Shown piece by piece: positions 35,387-43,961 of a stretch of DNA of 64,000 nucleotides. The notes beneath the pieces were generated by a model. The model ran no database searches. It was not told where the DNA came from and was given only the letters and a program-made list of their open reading frames with translations. The translations under genes were made by a program, and so were the position numbers. Positions within the stretch are counted from its first letter, which is position 1, and every line of letters begins with the position of its first letter. Source of the stretch: Paraburkholderia tagetis (GTDB lineage: Bacteria > Pseudomonadota > Gammaproteobacteria > Burkholderiales > Burkholderiaceae). The stretch is taken from contig NZ_JAKLJA010000020.1 of NCBI RefSeq assembly GCF_022213065.1, positions 1-64,000 on the forward strand, written 5' to 3'.

Positions 35387-36496
35387 ATGTCGTCCAACTC
35401 CCGTTCCGCCGCGCCGGATCCGGCCAATCCGCTCGGCATGGCCGGTCTCGAGTTTGTCGAATTCGCAGCGCCCGAGCCCGCGGCGCTCGAAGCGCAACTC
35501 GCTCAACTGGGTTTCAAGGCCATTGCGCGCCACGTGAGCAAGAACGTCACGCTCTATCGTCAGGGCCAGATGAATTTCCTCGTCAATGCCGAACCCGATT
35601 CGTTCGCTTCTCGTTACGCCGAGGAATACGGCATGGGCATTTGCGCGATCGGCGTGCGCGTGGACAACGCGCGGCGCGCCTTCGAGCACGCGCTGCGGCT
35701 GGGCGCCTGGGCGTTCGAAGGCGAGCGCGTGGGCGCCGGCGAGCTGCGGATTCCGGCCATTCAGGGCATCGGCGACTCGCATATTTATTTCGTCGATCGC
35801 TGGCGCGGGCGAGGCGGCCAGCATGGCGGCGTGGGCGATATCTCGATCTTCGATATCGACTTTCGGCCCATCGATGTCGCCACTGCGCAGGCCGATCTCG
35901 AACATGGCGGCACGGGCCTCAAGCGCGTCGATCACCTCACGCAGACGGTGGGCGCGGGGCGCATCGGCGAATGGCTCGACTTCTATCGCGACCTGCTGCA
36001 TTTCCGCGAGATTCACGAGATCAACGCGAACTGGCATGTGGCGCAGGAGTCGCGCGTGATGGTGTCGCCGGACGGCGAGATCCGCATTCCGGTGTACGAG
36101 GAGGGCACGCATCGCACCGAGCTCATGCACGACTATCTGCCCGATCATCCGGGCGAGGGCGTGCAGCACATCGCGCTCGCGACCGACGACATCGTGCCGT
36201 GCGTCGATGAGTTGAAGGCCAATGGTGTGGAGTTCGTCGAGCCGCCCGCCGCCTATTACGACTCGGTCGATGCGCGCTTGCCGGGCCATGGCGTCGATCT
36301 GGATGCGCTGCGCCGCCATCATGTCCTGATCGACGGCGAGATTGGCGCGGACGGCGTGCCGCGGCTCTTTTTCCAGACCTTCGTGAAGCGCCGCCCCGGC
36401 GAGATTTTCTTCGAAGTGGTGCAGCGCAGCGGTCATCATGGTTTCGGCGAGGGCAATCTCGACGTGCTCGCCAAGGCGCGCACCGTTGGACCGTGA
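35387..36496 (+). CDS. hppD: 4-hydroxyphenylpyruvate dioxygenase
   Basis: 369 aa, ATG at 35387 with AGGAG upstream. Two vicinal-oxygen-chelate domains; the C-terminal one carries the iron ligands: His in LKRVDHLTQTV, His in GVQHIALATDD and Glu in FFEVVQRSGHHGFGEGN. The enzyme converts 4-hydroxyphenylpyruvate to homogentisate in tyrosine degradation. Length and start (NPLGMAGLEFVEF) agree with Pseudomonas HPPD. No homogentisate dioxygenase gene is adjacent. It is divergent from the MHS transporter. A related dehydroshikimate dehydratase is possible but those are usually longer fusions. Confidence 0.85.
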   Translation: MSSNSRSAAPDPANPLGMAGLEFVEFAAPEPAALEAQLAQLGFKAIARHVSKNVTLYRQGQMNFLVNAEPDSFASRYAEEYGMGICAIGVRVDNARRAFEHALRLGAWAFEGERVGAGELRIPAIQGIGDSHIYFVDRWRGRGGQHGGVGDISIFDIDFRPIDVATAQADLEHGGTGLKRVDHLTQTVGAGRIGEWLDFYRDLLHFREIHEINANWHVAQESRVMVSPDGEIRIPVYEEGTHRTELMHDYLPDHPGEGVQHIALATDDIVPCVDELKANGVEFVEPPAAYYDSVDARLPGHGVDLDALRRHHVLIDGEIGADGVPRLFFQTFVKRRPGEIFFEVVQRSGHHGFGEGNLDVLAKARTVGP

Positions 36497-36572
36497 CCAC
36501 GATTTTGGCCAGTATGTGTTCGTGCACGGTACCGGGATTGTTGCGGCAATCCGGGCCCGGCAAAACAAGGCC

Positions 36573-37010
36573 TCACGGCGTACCGGTCAGCGCACGTGCA
36601 ACGGGTAGGTATTTGGCCAGGATGCTTGGCATGACGGCGGCCTCGGCCTTCGACACCGGGGGGAACGGTGAAATATAAGAGGTGCCGTTGCGCCGCTCAT
36701 GCGCCTTCGTGATGAAGGCAAATTCTTGGGAACTCACGCCTAGCGAGGTGGACACGCGCTGGATGGCCAGATTACGGCCCGCTTCTTTTGTGCGTACCTC
36801 GTAGAACTCCAGAATGGCCTGAATCACCTGGAAATAGCCTTCGTAGGCCAAGGTGAATATCTGCATATACCGTCCGGCGTCTAATCCCTCGGCAGCGGCC
36901 TGATAGTCTGCTGCGTTACGCAGAAAGCCCGCGATCGCCCCAGGGGTTGGGGCAACCACCTCGAAGGCTTTCGTCTGGATGAGGTTTTCGTATTCGGCTG
37001 GGCGCGACAT
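36573..37010 (-). CDS. HEPN-like protein of an MNT/HEPN pair
   Basis: 145 aa from the ATG at 37010 (TGATG overlap with the upstream gene; a GTG at 37013 is possible). It is all-helical by appearance. Its C-terminal HERRNGTSY sits where HEPN toxins carry an R-x4-6-H motif, but the His is missing here, so ribonuclease activity is doubtful. It is cotranscribed with a nucleotidyltransferase that carries a DNA-binding domain. By position it would be the toxin (or former toxin) of the pair, possibly modified by nucleotidylation. Family membership is inferred from size and pairing. Confidence 0.55.
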   Translation of the reverse strand: MSRPAEYENLIQTKAFEVVAPTPGAIAGFLRNAADYQAAAEGLDAGRYMQIFTLAYEGYFQVIQAILEFYEVRTKEAGRNLAIQRVSTSLGVSSQEFAFITKAHERRNGTSYISPFPPVSKAEAAVMPSILAKYLPVARALTGTP

Positions 37011-37567
37011 CACAGTACCCTCAGGATAGGTCCTTGAATGATTTGGGCCATGATGGGGTCAGTCGTTACCAGCGCGGCCCATTCGGCCGGCTCGTATAAA
37101 GAGAAGTTGACGGGGCGCAGTAAATCTTGCTCGGTCTTGTGCAGAACCTCGGATAGTTCGAGGAGAGGGGCACTCCCGACGACAATCAAGTCGATATCAC
37201 TCCGGGCGCTGTCAGTGCCCTTGGCGACAGAGCCAAACACGAACGCCGAATTGATGCGGTCGGCAAACGGCTCAAGAGCCTCTTTCAGCGGTTCCACTAC
37301 GGCAAATGACTTGCGCGCGATGCTCAGTAATTCTGGATAAAGGGTGAATTCGGTATTTGCACGAATGCTTCGCTGTCGCCCCCGCCTGGCGTCTTCCCGC
37401 AGTACGCCGACCTCGACGAGACGATCTATCTGCTTTTGAGCGCTTCCGCGCCCACTGTCCGCCAACCGCAGCAGTTCTTGCAGCGTAAAACTGCGATCGG
37501 GCTGCAGCAGCGTCGCACCAAGCACGTGTTGCAAGCCGGGTGTGAAGAGAAAGTCGGCAAGACTCAC
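37010..37567 (-). CDS. MNT-type nucleotidyltransferase with N-terminal winged HTH
   Basis: 185 aa, GTG start at 37567. Residues about 10-75 form a winged helix-turn-helix (FTLQELLRLADSGRGSAQKQ, then VGVLREDARRGRQR). Residues about 100-185 form a minimal nucleotidyltransferase domain with the catalytic pattern FGSVAKG...SDIDLIVVG (Gly-Ser at 112-113, Asp124, Asp126). This suggests an antitoxin that also represses its own promoter. Four palindromes lie directly upstream, and the ribosome-binding GAGGA sits inside the nearest one. The GC level is lower than that of neighbouring genes. Confidence 0.75.
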   Translation of the reverse strand: MSLADFLFTPGLQHVLGATLLQPDRSFTLQELLRLADSGRGSAQKQIDRLVEVGVLREDARRGRQRSIRANTEFTLYPELLSIARKSFAVVEPLKEALEPFADRINSAFVFGSVAKGTDSARSDIDLIVVGSAPLLELSEVLHKTEQDLLRPVNFSLYEPAEWAALVTTDPIMAQIIQGPILRVL

Positions 37568-37572
37568 AGCGA

Positions 37573-37658
37573 ATCCTCATTTTAGGGATGATTGTCCTCA
37601 TTCTAAGGATTAAGCACCAAATCCTCAATAGAGGGATATATATCCCTGTTTTAAGGAT
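37573..37658 (-). promoter_or_regulatory. four palindromic operators of the MNT/HEPN operon
   Basis: Four 17-bp copies of ATCCY-N7-RGGAT (site 2 begins G) start at 37573, 37594, 37621 and 37642. They form two pairs, each with a 21-bp step (two helical turns), with 27 bp between the pairs. Site 1 contains the Shine-Dalgarno GAGGA of the nucleotidyltransferase. Likely binding sites of its own winged HTH. Confidence 0.7.
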
Positions 37659-37752
37659 GTTCGCGCTGGCGCGGGCGAGCACAACCGATGCACCACCGCA
37701 GCGGCACATCGGTCCACTCTCATCCTCCAAACAAACCCTAACAAATACGCCA

Positions 37753-37767
37753 AGTTGTTTGACAACT
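37753..37767. promoter_or_regulatory. GntR/FadR-type operator A
   Basis: AGTTGTTTGACAACT, a perfect palindrome with a 3-base centre, about 60 bases before the DapA-like gene. It contains TTGACA, a possible -35 box. It fits the FadR-subfamily pattern TNGTNNNACNA. Confidence 0.65.
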
Positions 37768-37826
37768 AGGCGGGCCGAATGCTACTGTGCCGGATATCGA
37801 CAACCCTCCATCCAGCACGAGGCCTC

Positions 37827-38774
37827 ATGAATGTGTCCCCGATCGTCGAGAGCGAATTCGCCTCGACCGTGATGGCGGTGCCCCCTCTGGCACGCCGCTC
37901 CGACTTCTCGCTCGACGTCGAACAAAACCACAAGCTCGTCCGCCATATGGAAGCGGGCGGTCTGCGCACGCTGCTGTACGGCGGCAACGCGAACCTCTAT
38001 CACGTCGCCACGAGCGAGTTCCGCGAGTTGCTCGACATGCTGGCGGAGGTGGCCGCGCCCGAAACGCGCGTGATCCCGGCCATCGGCCCGGACTACGGCA
38101 AGATGCTCGACCAGGCGCGCATCCTCGCGCAGACGAAGTACCAGACGGCCATGGTGCTGCCGCTCGCCGGCTTCACCACGCCCGCGGGCGTGGAGGCGGG
38201 CCTCACGCGCGTCGCCGACATGGCCGGCATCCCGCTCACGCTCTATATCAAGAGCGAGAACTATGTCGATGTCGACACGCTCGCGCGTCTGATCGACCGC
38301 GGCACGCTGATTGCGGTGAAGTACGCCATCGTGCGCAAAGACCCCTCGAACGATCCGTATCTGCGCCGGCTGCTGCAGAGCGTGCGGGCTTCGCAGGTCG
38401 TCTCGGGCATGGGCGAGCGTCCGGCGCTCGTGCACGTGCGCGACTTCGGCCTGGCCGCATGGACCACGGGCTCGGGCTGCATCGCCTCGCGCGCCGTGAT
38501 GGCGCTGCTCAAGGCCGCCAAGGAAGGCCGTGCGGACGAAGCGCAGCGGCTCTACGACGCCTTCATGCCGCTCGAGACGCTGCGCGACGACATCTCGCTG
38601 ATTCGCGTGCTGCACGACGCCGTCACGCTCTCGGGCATCGCCGACATGGGCTCGATCCTGCCGCTGCTCTCGCAGTCGCCGGCCGAGGCGCTGCCCGCCA
38701 TCGGCGCGGCCGCGAAGGCGCTGCTGGCGTTCGAGCAGTCGCTGACGGATTCGGCGCAAGCGGCGCACGCCTGA
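37827..38774 (+). CDS. DapA-family dehydratase/aldolase of sugar-acid catabolism
   Basis: 315 aa from the ATG at 37827 (GAGG upstream). A TIM-barrel class I lyase of the dihydrodipicolinate synthase family: Schiff-base Lys165 in LIAVKYAIVR and Tyr140 in PLTLYIKSENY. In such clusters these enzymes act on 2-keto-3-deoxy sugar acids or 5-keto-4-deoxyglucarate, giving alpha-ketoglutarate semialdehyde or pyruvate. The next gene is a dehydrogenase suited to that semialdehyde, which supports a dehydratase role. It differs clearly from the known KDG aldolases and L-KDA dehydratases I recall, so the substrate is open. Confidence 0.78.
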   Translation: MNVSPIVESEFASTVMAVPPLARRSDFSLDVEQNHKLVRHMEAGGLRTLLYGGNANLYHVATSEFRELLDMLAEVAAPETRVIPAIGPDYGKMLDQARILAQTKYQTAMVLPLAGFTTPAGVEAGLTRVADMAGIPLTLYIKSENYVDVDTLARLIDRGTLIAVKYAIVRKDPSNDPYLRRLLQSVRASQVVSGMGERPALVHVRDFGLAAWTTGSGCIASRAVMALLKAAKEGRADEAQRLYDAFMPLETLRDDISLIRVLHDAVTLSGIADMGSILPLLSQSPAEALPAIGAAAKALLAFEQSLTDSAQAAHA

Positions 38775-38810
38775 GCGTGGTCACACGCCTGAACCTCAAC
38801 TGAATCGTTA

Positions 38811-40406
38811 ATGAGCGGAACGAACATGCAGATCACTGGAGCAATGCTGCTGGGCGCGCAGGCGGTGCGAGGCCAGGCGGGCGAGATGCGCGCGTTTGCG
38901 CCCGCGCTCGGCAAGGATATCGAGCCGCCATTCGGCCTCGGCGACAAGGCCGATGTCGCGCGCGCCTGCGAACTCGCGGCGCAGGCCTTCGACGCCTTTC
39001 GCGCCGCGCCGCACGAAACGCGTGCCCAACTGCTGGAGGCGATTGCCGAGCGCATTCTCGGCATCGGCGATGCGCTGATCGAGCGCGCGCATCTGGAATC
39101 GGCGCTGCCCAAGGCGCGTCTGGAAGGCGAGCGCGGCCGCACGGTCGGTCAGTTGCGCCTGTTTGCATCGCTGGTGCGCGACGGCCGCTGGTGCGGCGCG
39201 GTGCTCGATTCGGCGCTGCCCGAGCGCAAGCCGCTGCCGCGTTCGGACCTGCGCGCGCGACGCATCGGCGTGGGCCCCGTGGCCGTGTTCGGCGCGAGCA
39301 ACTTCCCGCTGGCGTTCTCGGTGGCGGGCGGCGACACGGCGTCGGCGCTCGCGGCGGGTTGCCCGGTCGTCGTGAAGGCGCACCTCGCGCATCCGGGCAC
39401 CTCGGAGCTGGTGGGCCGTGCGATCCAGCAGGCGGTCGCCGACGTCGGCCTGCCCGAAGGTGTGTTTTCGCTGATCTTCGGTAGCGGCAATGAGCCTGGC
39501 GAAGCGCTCGTCGCGCATCCGGCCATCAAGGCGGTCGGTTTCACGGGCTCGCGCCGTGGCGGCCTCGCGCTCGCGCACATTGCGGCGCAGCGCGCGGAGC
39601 CCATCCCCGTCTACGCCGAAATGAGCAGCATCAACCCGGTGTTCGTGCTGCCGGCGGCGCTCGCCGCGCGCGGCGAGTCGATCGCGCAGGGCTTCGTCGA
39701 GTCGCTCACGATGGGCGTCGGCCAGTTCTGCACGAACCCGGGTCTGGTGCTCGCCATCGACGGTCCCGAACTCGACCGCTTCGTGAAGGCCGCAAGCGCC
39801 GCGCTCGGCCAGAAGCCGGCGCAGACCATGCTGACGGCAGGCATCGCCAGGACGTATGGCGATGCCGTGGCGGCGCGCAAGACGGCGCAGGGTGTGGAGC
39901 AGTTAGCCGTGGGCGCGCAGAGCGATGCGCAGTGTTCCGCGCTGCCGCTGCTCTTCAAGACGAGCGCCGCTGAATTCCGCGCGCAGCATGCGTTGTCGGA
40001 CGAGATCTTCGGGCCGGCCTCGCTCGTCGTGGCCTGCCGCGACGAAGCCGAACTCGCGCGCGTGGCGGAGCATCTCGAAGGCCAGCTCACCGCCACGCTT
40101 CAAATCGATCGCGGCGACTACGCGATGGCCGCGCGCCTCGTGCCGGTGCTCGAGCGCAAGGCGGGCCGCATTCTCGCGAACGGCTTCCCGACCGGCGTCG
40201 AGGTCTCGTATGCGATGGTCCACGGCGGCCCGTTCCCGGCCACCTCGGACGCGCGCACGACCTCGGTGGGCGCCATGGCGATCGAGCGTTTCCTGCGCCC
40301 GGTCTGCTACCAGGACCTGCCGGCGGAACTGCTGCCGGCCGCGGTCCAGGACGACAACCCGCTGGGCCTGTGGCGTCTGCGCGACGGCGAACTCGTGCGC
40401 AAGTAA
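38811..40406 (+). CDS. alpha-ketoglutarate-semialdehyde-type dehydrogenase (NADP)
   Basis: 531 aa from the ATG at 38811; an ATG at 38826 has a slightly better upstream signal. Aldehyde dehydrogenase with Asn164 (FGASNFPLAFS), Glu270 (VYAEMSSINP) and nucleophile Cys307 (GQFCTNPG). The long form and the FGASNFPLAFSVAGGDTASA block are typical of the KGSADH group that ends non-phosphorylative pentose, hexarate and hexuronate pathways with alpha-ketoglutarate. It follows the DapA-like gene by 36 bases and ends in a terminator. Confidence 0.85.
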   Translation: MSGTNMQITGAMLLGAQAVRGQAGEMRAFAPALGKDIEPPFGLGDKADVARACELAAQAFDAFRAAPHETRAQLLEAIAERILGIGDALIERAHLESALPKARLEGERGRTVGQLRLFASLVRDGRWCGAVLDSALPERKPLPRSDLRARRIGVGPVAVFGASNFPLAFSVAGGDTASALAAGCPVVVKAHLAHPGTSELVGRAIQQAVADVGLPEGVFSLIFGSGNEPGEALVAHPAIKAVGFTGSRRGGLALAHIAAQRAEPIPVYAEMSSINPVFVLPAALAARGESIAQGFVESLTMGVGQFCTNPGLVLAIDGPELDRFVKAASAALGQKPAQTMLTAGIARTYGDAVAARKTAQGVEQLAVGAQSDAQCSALPLLFKTSAAEFRAQHALSDEIFGPASLVVACRDEAELARVAEHLEGQLTATLQIDRGDYAMAARLVPVLERKAGRILANGFPTGVEVSYAMVHGGPFPATSDARTTSVGAMAIERFLRPVCYQDLPAELLPAAVQDDNPLGLWRLRDGELVRK

Positions 40407-40432
40407 GCCCGGTACGCCCGGCAAAACCGGCG

Positions 40433-40465
40433 AAAGGTGCTTGCAGCAGGGCTGCGGGCGCCTTT
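40433..40465 (+). terminator. terminator after the semialdehyde dehydrogenase
   Basis: AAAGGTGCTTGCAGC, loop AGG, GCTGCGGGCGCCTTT: a 15-bp stem with three G-T wobbles, ending in TTT. It separates the enzyme pair from the transport operon. Confidence 0.6.
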
Positions 40466-40515
40466 CTGTCAGGCATCCCTGCAAACGTCCAGCAAAAGGC
40501 TCACAAAGCGTCTTA

Positions 40516-40530
40516 TGTTGCTTGACAACT
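40516..40530. promoter_or_regulatory. GntR/FadR-type operator B
   Basis: TGTTGCTTGACAACT resembles operator A at 13 of 15 positions and again contains TTGACA (40522-40527) as a possible -35. It lies about 150 bases before the solute-binding protein gene. Confidence 0.6.
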
Positions 40531-40677
40531 TGATGTGTGGTTCGGCATCCTTTGACCGCAGTTCAGTTGGCGAATGCGTTGGCACATGCGCCGGCACATT
40601 GCCTTGCCAAAACCCGCAGTAGAACTAAAACGGTTGCACACAACAAATTCCATAAACGGATGTAGGAGAGAGACGCA

Positions 40678-41844
40678 ATGTTCGATGGACGCTTGAAGGC
40701 CAGGGTGCTGGCCGTATGTGTGGCGGCTTCGGCGGTGTTCGGCGCGGGTGCGGCGCAGGCCGATCCGGTTTCGTTGAACATCGTCGACGTGGCGGGCAAT
40801 CTGCAGCTCACGCAGAAAGCCTTCGAAGCATTCAAGGCGAAGAACCCGAATCTCGTCTCCAATATCACTTACACCAACGCGCCGGCGCCGCAACTGCCCG
40901 GCAAGATCAAGGCGATGCAGGCGGCCGGTCGCGCCGATATCGACCTCGTGCTCACGGGCACCGACGCACTCGCTGCCGGCATCGAGCAGAAACTCTGGAC
41001 GAAGCTGCTGCCCGATCAATCGGCGGGGCTGGCGGGTGTGCTCGACAAGTACGCGCCGGGGCCGCGCAAGATGCAGGAGCTCGCGCAGGGCTACGGCCTC
41101 GAAGTGTCGTATATGCCGGCGGGTCCGCTGATCGAATACAACCCCGCGAAGGTGGCCAGGCCGCCGCATACGCCGCAGGAACTGCTCGCCTGGTGCAAGG
41201 CGAATCCCGGCAAGCTGATCTATGCGCGTCCGGCCAACTCGGGTCCGGGCCGCACCTTCCTGATGGGCCTGCCGTACCTGCTCGGCGACAAGAATCCGCA
41301 AGACCCCATCAACGGCTGGGACAAGACCTGGGCGTACCTGAAAGAGCTCAATTCGTGCGTGCCGTACTACCCGGGCGGCACCTCGGCGGTGATGAAGGAA
41401 CTGGGCGAGGGCACGCGCGATATGACCTTGACCGTGACGGGCTGGGACATCAACCCGCGCGCGCTCGGCATCGTGCCGGCCGACTTCAAGGTGCAGGCGT
41501 TCGACAACATGACGTGGGTGAACGATGCCCACTATATGGTCGTGCCCAAGGGCGTCTCGAAGGAGAAGCTCGCCGTGCTGCTCAAGCTCATGAACTTCAT
41601 GCTGGAGCCGCAGCAGCAGGCCATGACCTATGACGACGGCTACTTTTACCCGGGCCCCGCCGTGAAGGACGTGACGCTGGCCATGGCGCCGAAGCAGAGC
41701 CAGGACGTGATCGCCAAATATGGCCGTCCCGAGTACGCGAAGTGGCTCACGGCTTATCCGCACGTCCAGCCGCTTTCGGCGCAGGCGATGGTTGCGGCGT
41801 TCCAGAAATGGGACCGCGAAATCGGCTCGCAGAAGTCGCAGTAA
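40678..41844 (+). CDS. ABC transporter periplasmic solute-binding protein
   Basis: 388 aa, ATG at 40678 with TAGGAGAG upstream. A signal peptide is evident (basic start, hydrophobic core, cleavage after AAQA). The mature protein is a family-1 type extracellular binding protein (KAMQAAGRADIDLVLTGTDAL, WVNDAHYMVVPKGVS). It feeds the ATPase and two permeases that follow. With sugar-acid enzymes on both sides, a sugar acid or oligouronide is the likely ligand. It is the first gene of the operon, below operator B. Confidence 0.85.
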   Translation: MFDGRLKARVLAVCVAASAVFGAGAAQADPVSLNIVDVAGNLQLTQKAFEAFKAKNPNLVSNITYTNAPAPQLPGKIKAMQAAGRADIDLVLTGTDALAAGIEQKLWTKLLPDQSAGLAGVLDKYAPGPRKMQELAQGYGLEVSYMPAGPLIEYNPAKVARPPHTPQELLAWCKANPGKLIYARPANSGPGRTFLMGLPYLLGDKNPQDPINGWDKTWAYLKELNSCVPYYPGGTSAVMKELGEGTRDMTLTVTGWDINPRALGIVPADFKVQAFDNMTWVNDAHYMVVPKGVSKEKLAVLLKLMNFMLEPQQQAMTYDDGYFYPGPAVKDVTLAMAPKQSQDVIAKYGRPEYAKWLTAYPHVQPLSAQAMVAAFQKWDREIGSQKSQ

Positions 41845-41991
41845 TGGATTGCGCAGTAGTGGATTGACGAATCAGTGATGGGCGGGCAGCGCCTTTTTGT
41901 GCGATCTCGTGCAATCTCGTGCAATCGCGCGCGCGGGTGCCGCCCGTTATCCATGCTCAGGTAAGTGAATTTCGCGTTTCAGGAACGTGTC

Positions 41992-43083
41992 ATGAAGCAT
42001 TCATTCGATCGTCTGCGTCTGGACTCGGTGTGCCGCAGTTTCGCCAACGCGGAAGGCGCGCAGCTCGCGGCGCTGCGCAACCTCGATCTCGACATTCGCC
42101 GCGGCGAATTCATCGCGCTGCTTGGGCCTTCGGGCTGCGGGAAATCTACCGCGCTCAACTGCATCGCGGGCTTGCAGCCGCTCACGAGCGGCAGCATCTG
42201 GCTCGACGATATGCGTATCGACGTGTTGCCGCCCGAAAAGCGCGGCTTCGGCATGGTGTTCCAGAACTATGCGCTGTTCCCGCACATGAGCGTGCTGGAG
42301 AACGTGGGCTTTGGCCTGAAGATGCAGGGCGTGCCGCGCGAGGAAGCGAAGCGCCGTGCGCGCGAGGCGCTGCAACTCGTGCAACTCGTGGGTCATGAGA
42401 GCAAGTTGCCGGGCCAGCTTTCGGGCGGCCAGCAGCAGCGCGTGGCGATCGCGCGCGCCATCGTGATCGAGCCGCCGCTCGTGCTGATGGATGAGCCGCT
42501 GTCGAATCTCGACACCAAGCTGCGTATCGAAATGCGCGCGGAGATCCGCCGCATTCACGGCCAGCTCGAGCGCGCCACGATCTACGTGACGCACGATCAG
42601 GACGAAGCGCTCTCGATGGCCGACCGCATCGTCGTGATGAAAGAGGGCGTCGTGCAACAGGTCGCCAGTCCTAAGGAAATTTACAGCCGCCCCGCGAATC
42701 TGCATGTGGCGCGCTTCATGGGCTATCGCAACGTGCTGCCGTTTGCCGTGGCCGGCGAGCGGGGCGAGCACATCGCGCTGTCCGCGTCGGGCATCACGCT
42801 CACGGGCGTGCCGATGGATGACGCCATTGCGCAGGCGGGCGGCAACGCGATTTCCGTGGCAATGCGCCCCGAAGACTTCGAGCGTGCCAGCGCGGGCGAT
42901 GCCAATGCCTTCGACGTCGAAGTGGAGATGGTCGAATACGGCGGCCGCGACTCGCTGCTGCTCGCGAATGCGCCGTTCGGCAAGCTGTGGGCGCGCGTGG
43001 CGGGCGAGTTCGAAGCGGGCGAGCGCGCCACGCTGCGCGTCGCGCCTTCGCGCGTGCTGGCCTATGCGGAGCGCGCATCATGA
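41992..43083 (+). CDS. ABC transporter ATP-binding protein (PotA-like)
   Basis: 363 aa from the ATG at 41992 (AGGAA upstream). Walker A LLGPSGCGKST, Q-loop MVFQNYALFPHM, signature LSGGQQQRVAIARA, Walker B PLVLMDEPLSNLD, and switch His in YVTHDQDEA. A C-terminal TOBE domain follows (SVAMRPEDFERASAG), as in importer ATPases of the PotA/MalK group. The stop overlaps the first permease (ATGA). Confidence 0.92.
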   Translation: MKHSFDRLRLDSVCRSFANAEGAQLAALRNLDLDIRRGEFIALLGPSGCGKSTALNCIAGLQPLTSGSIWLDDMRIDVLPPEKRGFGMVFQNYALFPHMSVLENVGFGLKMQGVPREEAKRRAREALQLVQLVGHESKLPGQLSGGQQQRVAIARAIVIEPPLVLMDEPLSNLDTKLRIEMRAEIRRIHGQLERATIYVTHDQDEALSMADRIVVMKEGVVQQVASPKEIYSRPANLHVARFMGYRNVLPFAVAGERGEHIALSASGITLTGVPMDDAIAQAGGNAISVAMRPEDFERASAGDANAFDVEVEMVEYGGRDSLLLANAPFGKLWARVAGEFEAGERATLRVAPSRVLAYAERAS

Positions 43084-43961
43084 GCACACTCGCCACCTCG
43101 TTGCGCAAGCAACCGCGCGATGCGCGCGGCTGGCTGATCGCGCCCGCGCTGGGCTTCATCATCGCGATGTTTCTTTATCCGTTCGCTTATGGGCTCATGC
43201 TGTCGTTCAAGCCGATGAACGGCGGCGGCATGTTCGCGAATTATCTGCAATTCATCCACGACCTCTCGCTGTGGCCGACGGTGTTCGTCACGCTCAAGCT
43301 GGCGCTGCCCGCGACCATCATCAACGTGGGGCTTTCGCTGCCGGTGGCGTTCGCGCTGCGCCGCAAGTCGCGTTATCAGAAGCTCGTGACGACGCTGCTC
43401 GTGATTCCGGTCACGCTCGGCACCGTGCTGATCGCCGATGGCATGCTGAGCTATTTCGGCCCGAACGGCTGGTTTCCGCAGGCGCTGCACGCGCTGCATC
43501 TCTACACGAATGAAGAGATTCGCCTCACGCACAACTACTGGGGCGTGCTGATCTCGCTGATCGTCTCGGGTTTTCCGTTCGCATTCCTGCTGACGCTCTC
43601 GTATGTGACCGGCATCGACCCCACGCTCGCGCGCGCGGCGGCCACGCTGGGCGCGGGGCCGTGGCAGCAGTTCCGGCAGATCTATCTGCCGCTGCTCGCA
43701 CCGGGCCTCACGATGGCCGCGTGTCTCTCGTTCGTGCAGGCGTATTCGGTGTTTCCGTCCGCGGTGCTGCTCGGCGCTCCCGCCGGTCCCACTCGCGTGA
43801 TTTCCATCGCGGCTTCGGAAGCCGCGTTCGAGAGCTACGACTATTCGCTCGCCTCGACCATCGCCATCGTGATGGGCTTCGTGCAACTGATTGTGGTGGC
43901 CGCGATGCTCGGCGCGAAACGCTACTTCTATTCGGGCCCGGTAAGTGGGGGGAAAGGCTGA
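43080..43961 (+). CDS. ABC transporter permease 1
   Basis: 293 aa, about six membrane segments. The EAA loop is visible (ARAAATLGAGPWQQFRQIYL). It is translationally coupled to both neighbours: the start overlaps the ATPase stop (ATGA) and the stop overlaps permease 2 (TGATG). It is the PotB-like half of the membrane channel. Confidence 0.9.
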   Translation: MSTLATSLRKQPRDARGWLIAPALGFIIAMFLYPFAYGLMLSFKPMNGGGMFANYLQFIHDLSLWPTVFVTLKLALPATIINVGLSLPVAFALRRKSRYQKLVTTLLVIPVTLGTVLIADGMLSYFGPNGWFPQALHALHLYTNEEIRLTHNYWGVLISLIVSGFPFAFLLTLSYVTGIDPTLARAAATLGAGPWQQFRQIYLPLLAPGLTMAACLSFVQAYSVFPSAVLLGAPAGPTRVISIAASEAAFESYDYSLASTIAIVMGFVQLIVVAAMLGAKRYFYSGPVSGGKG

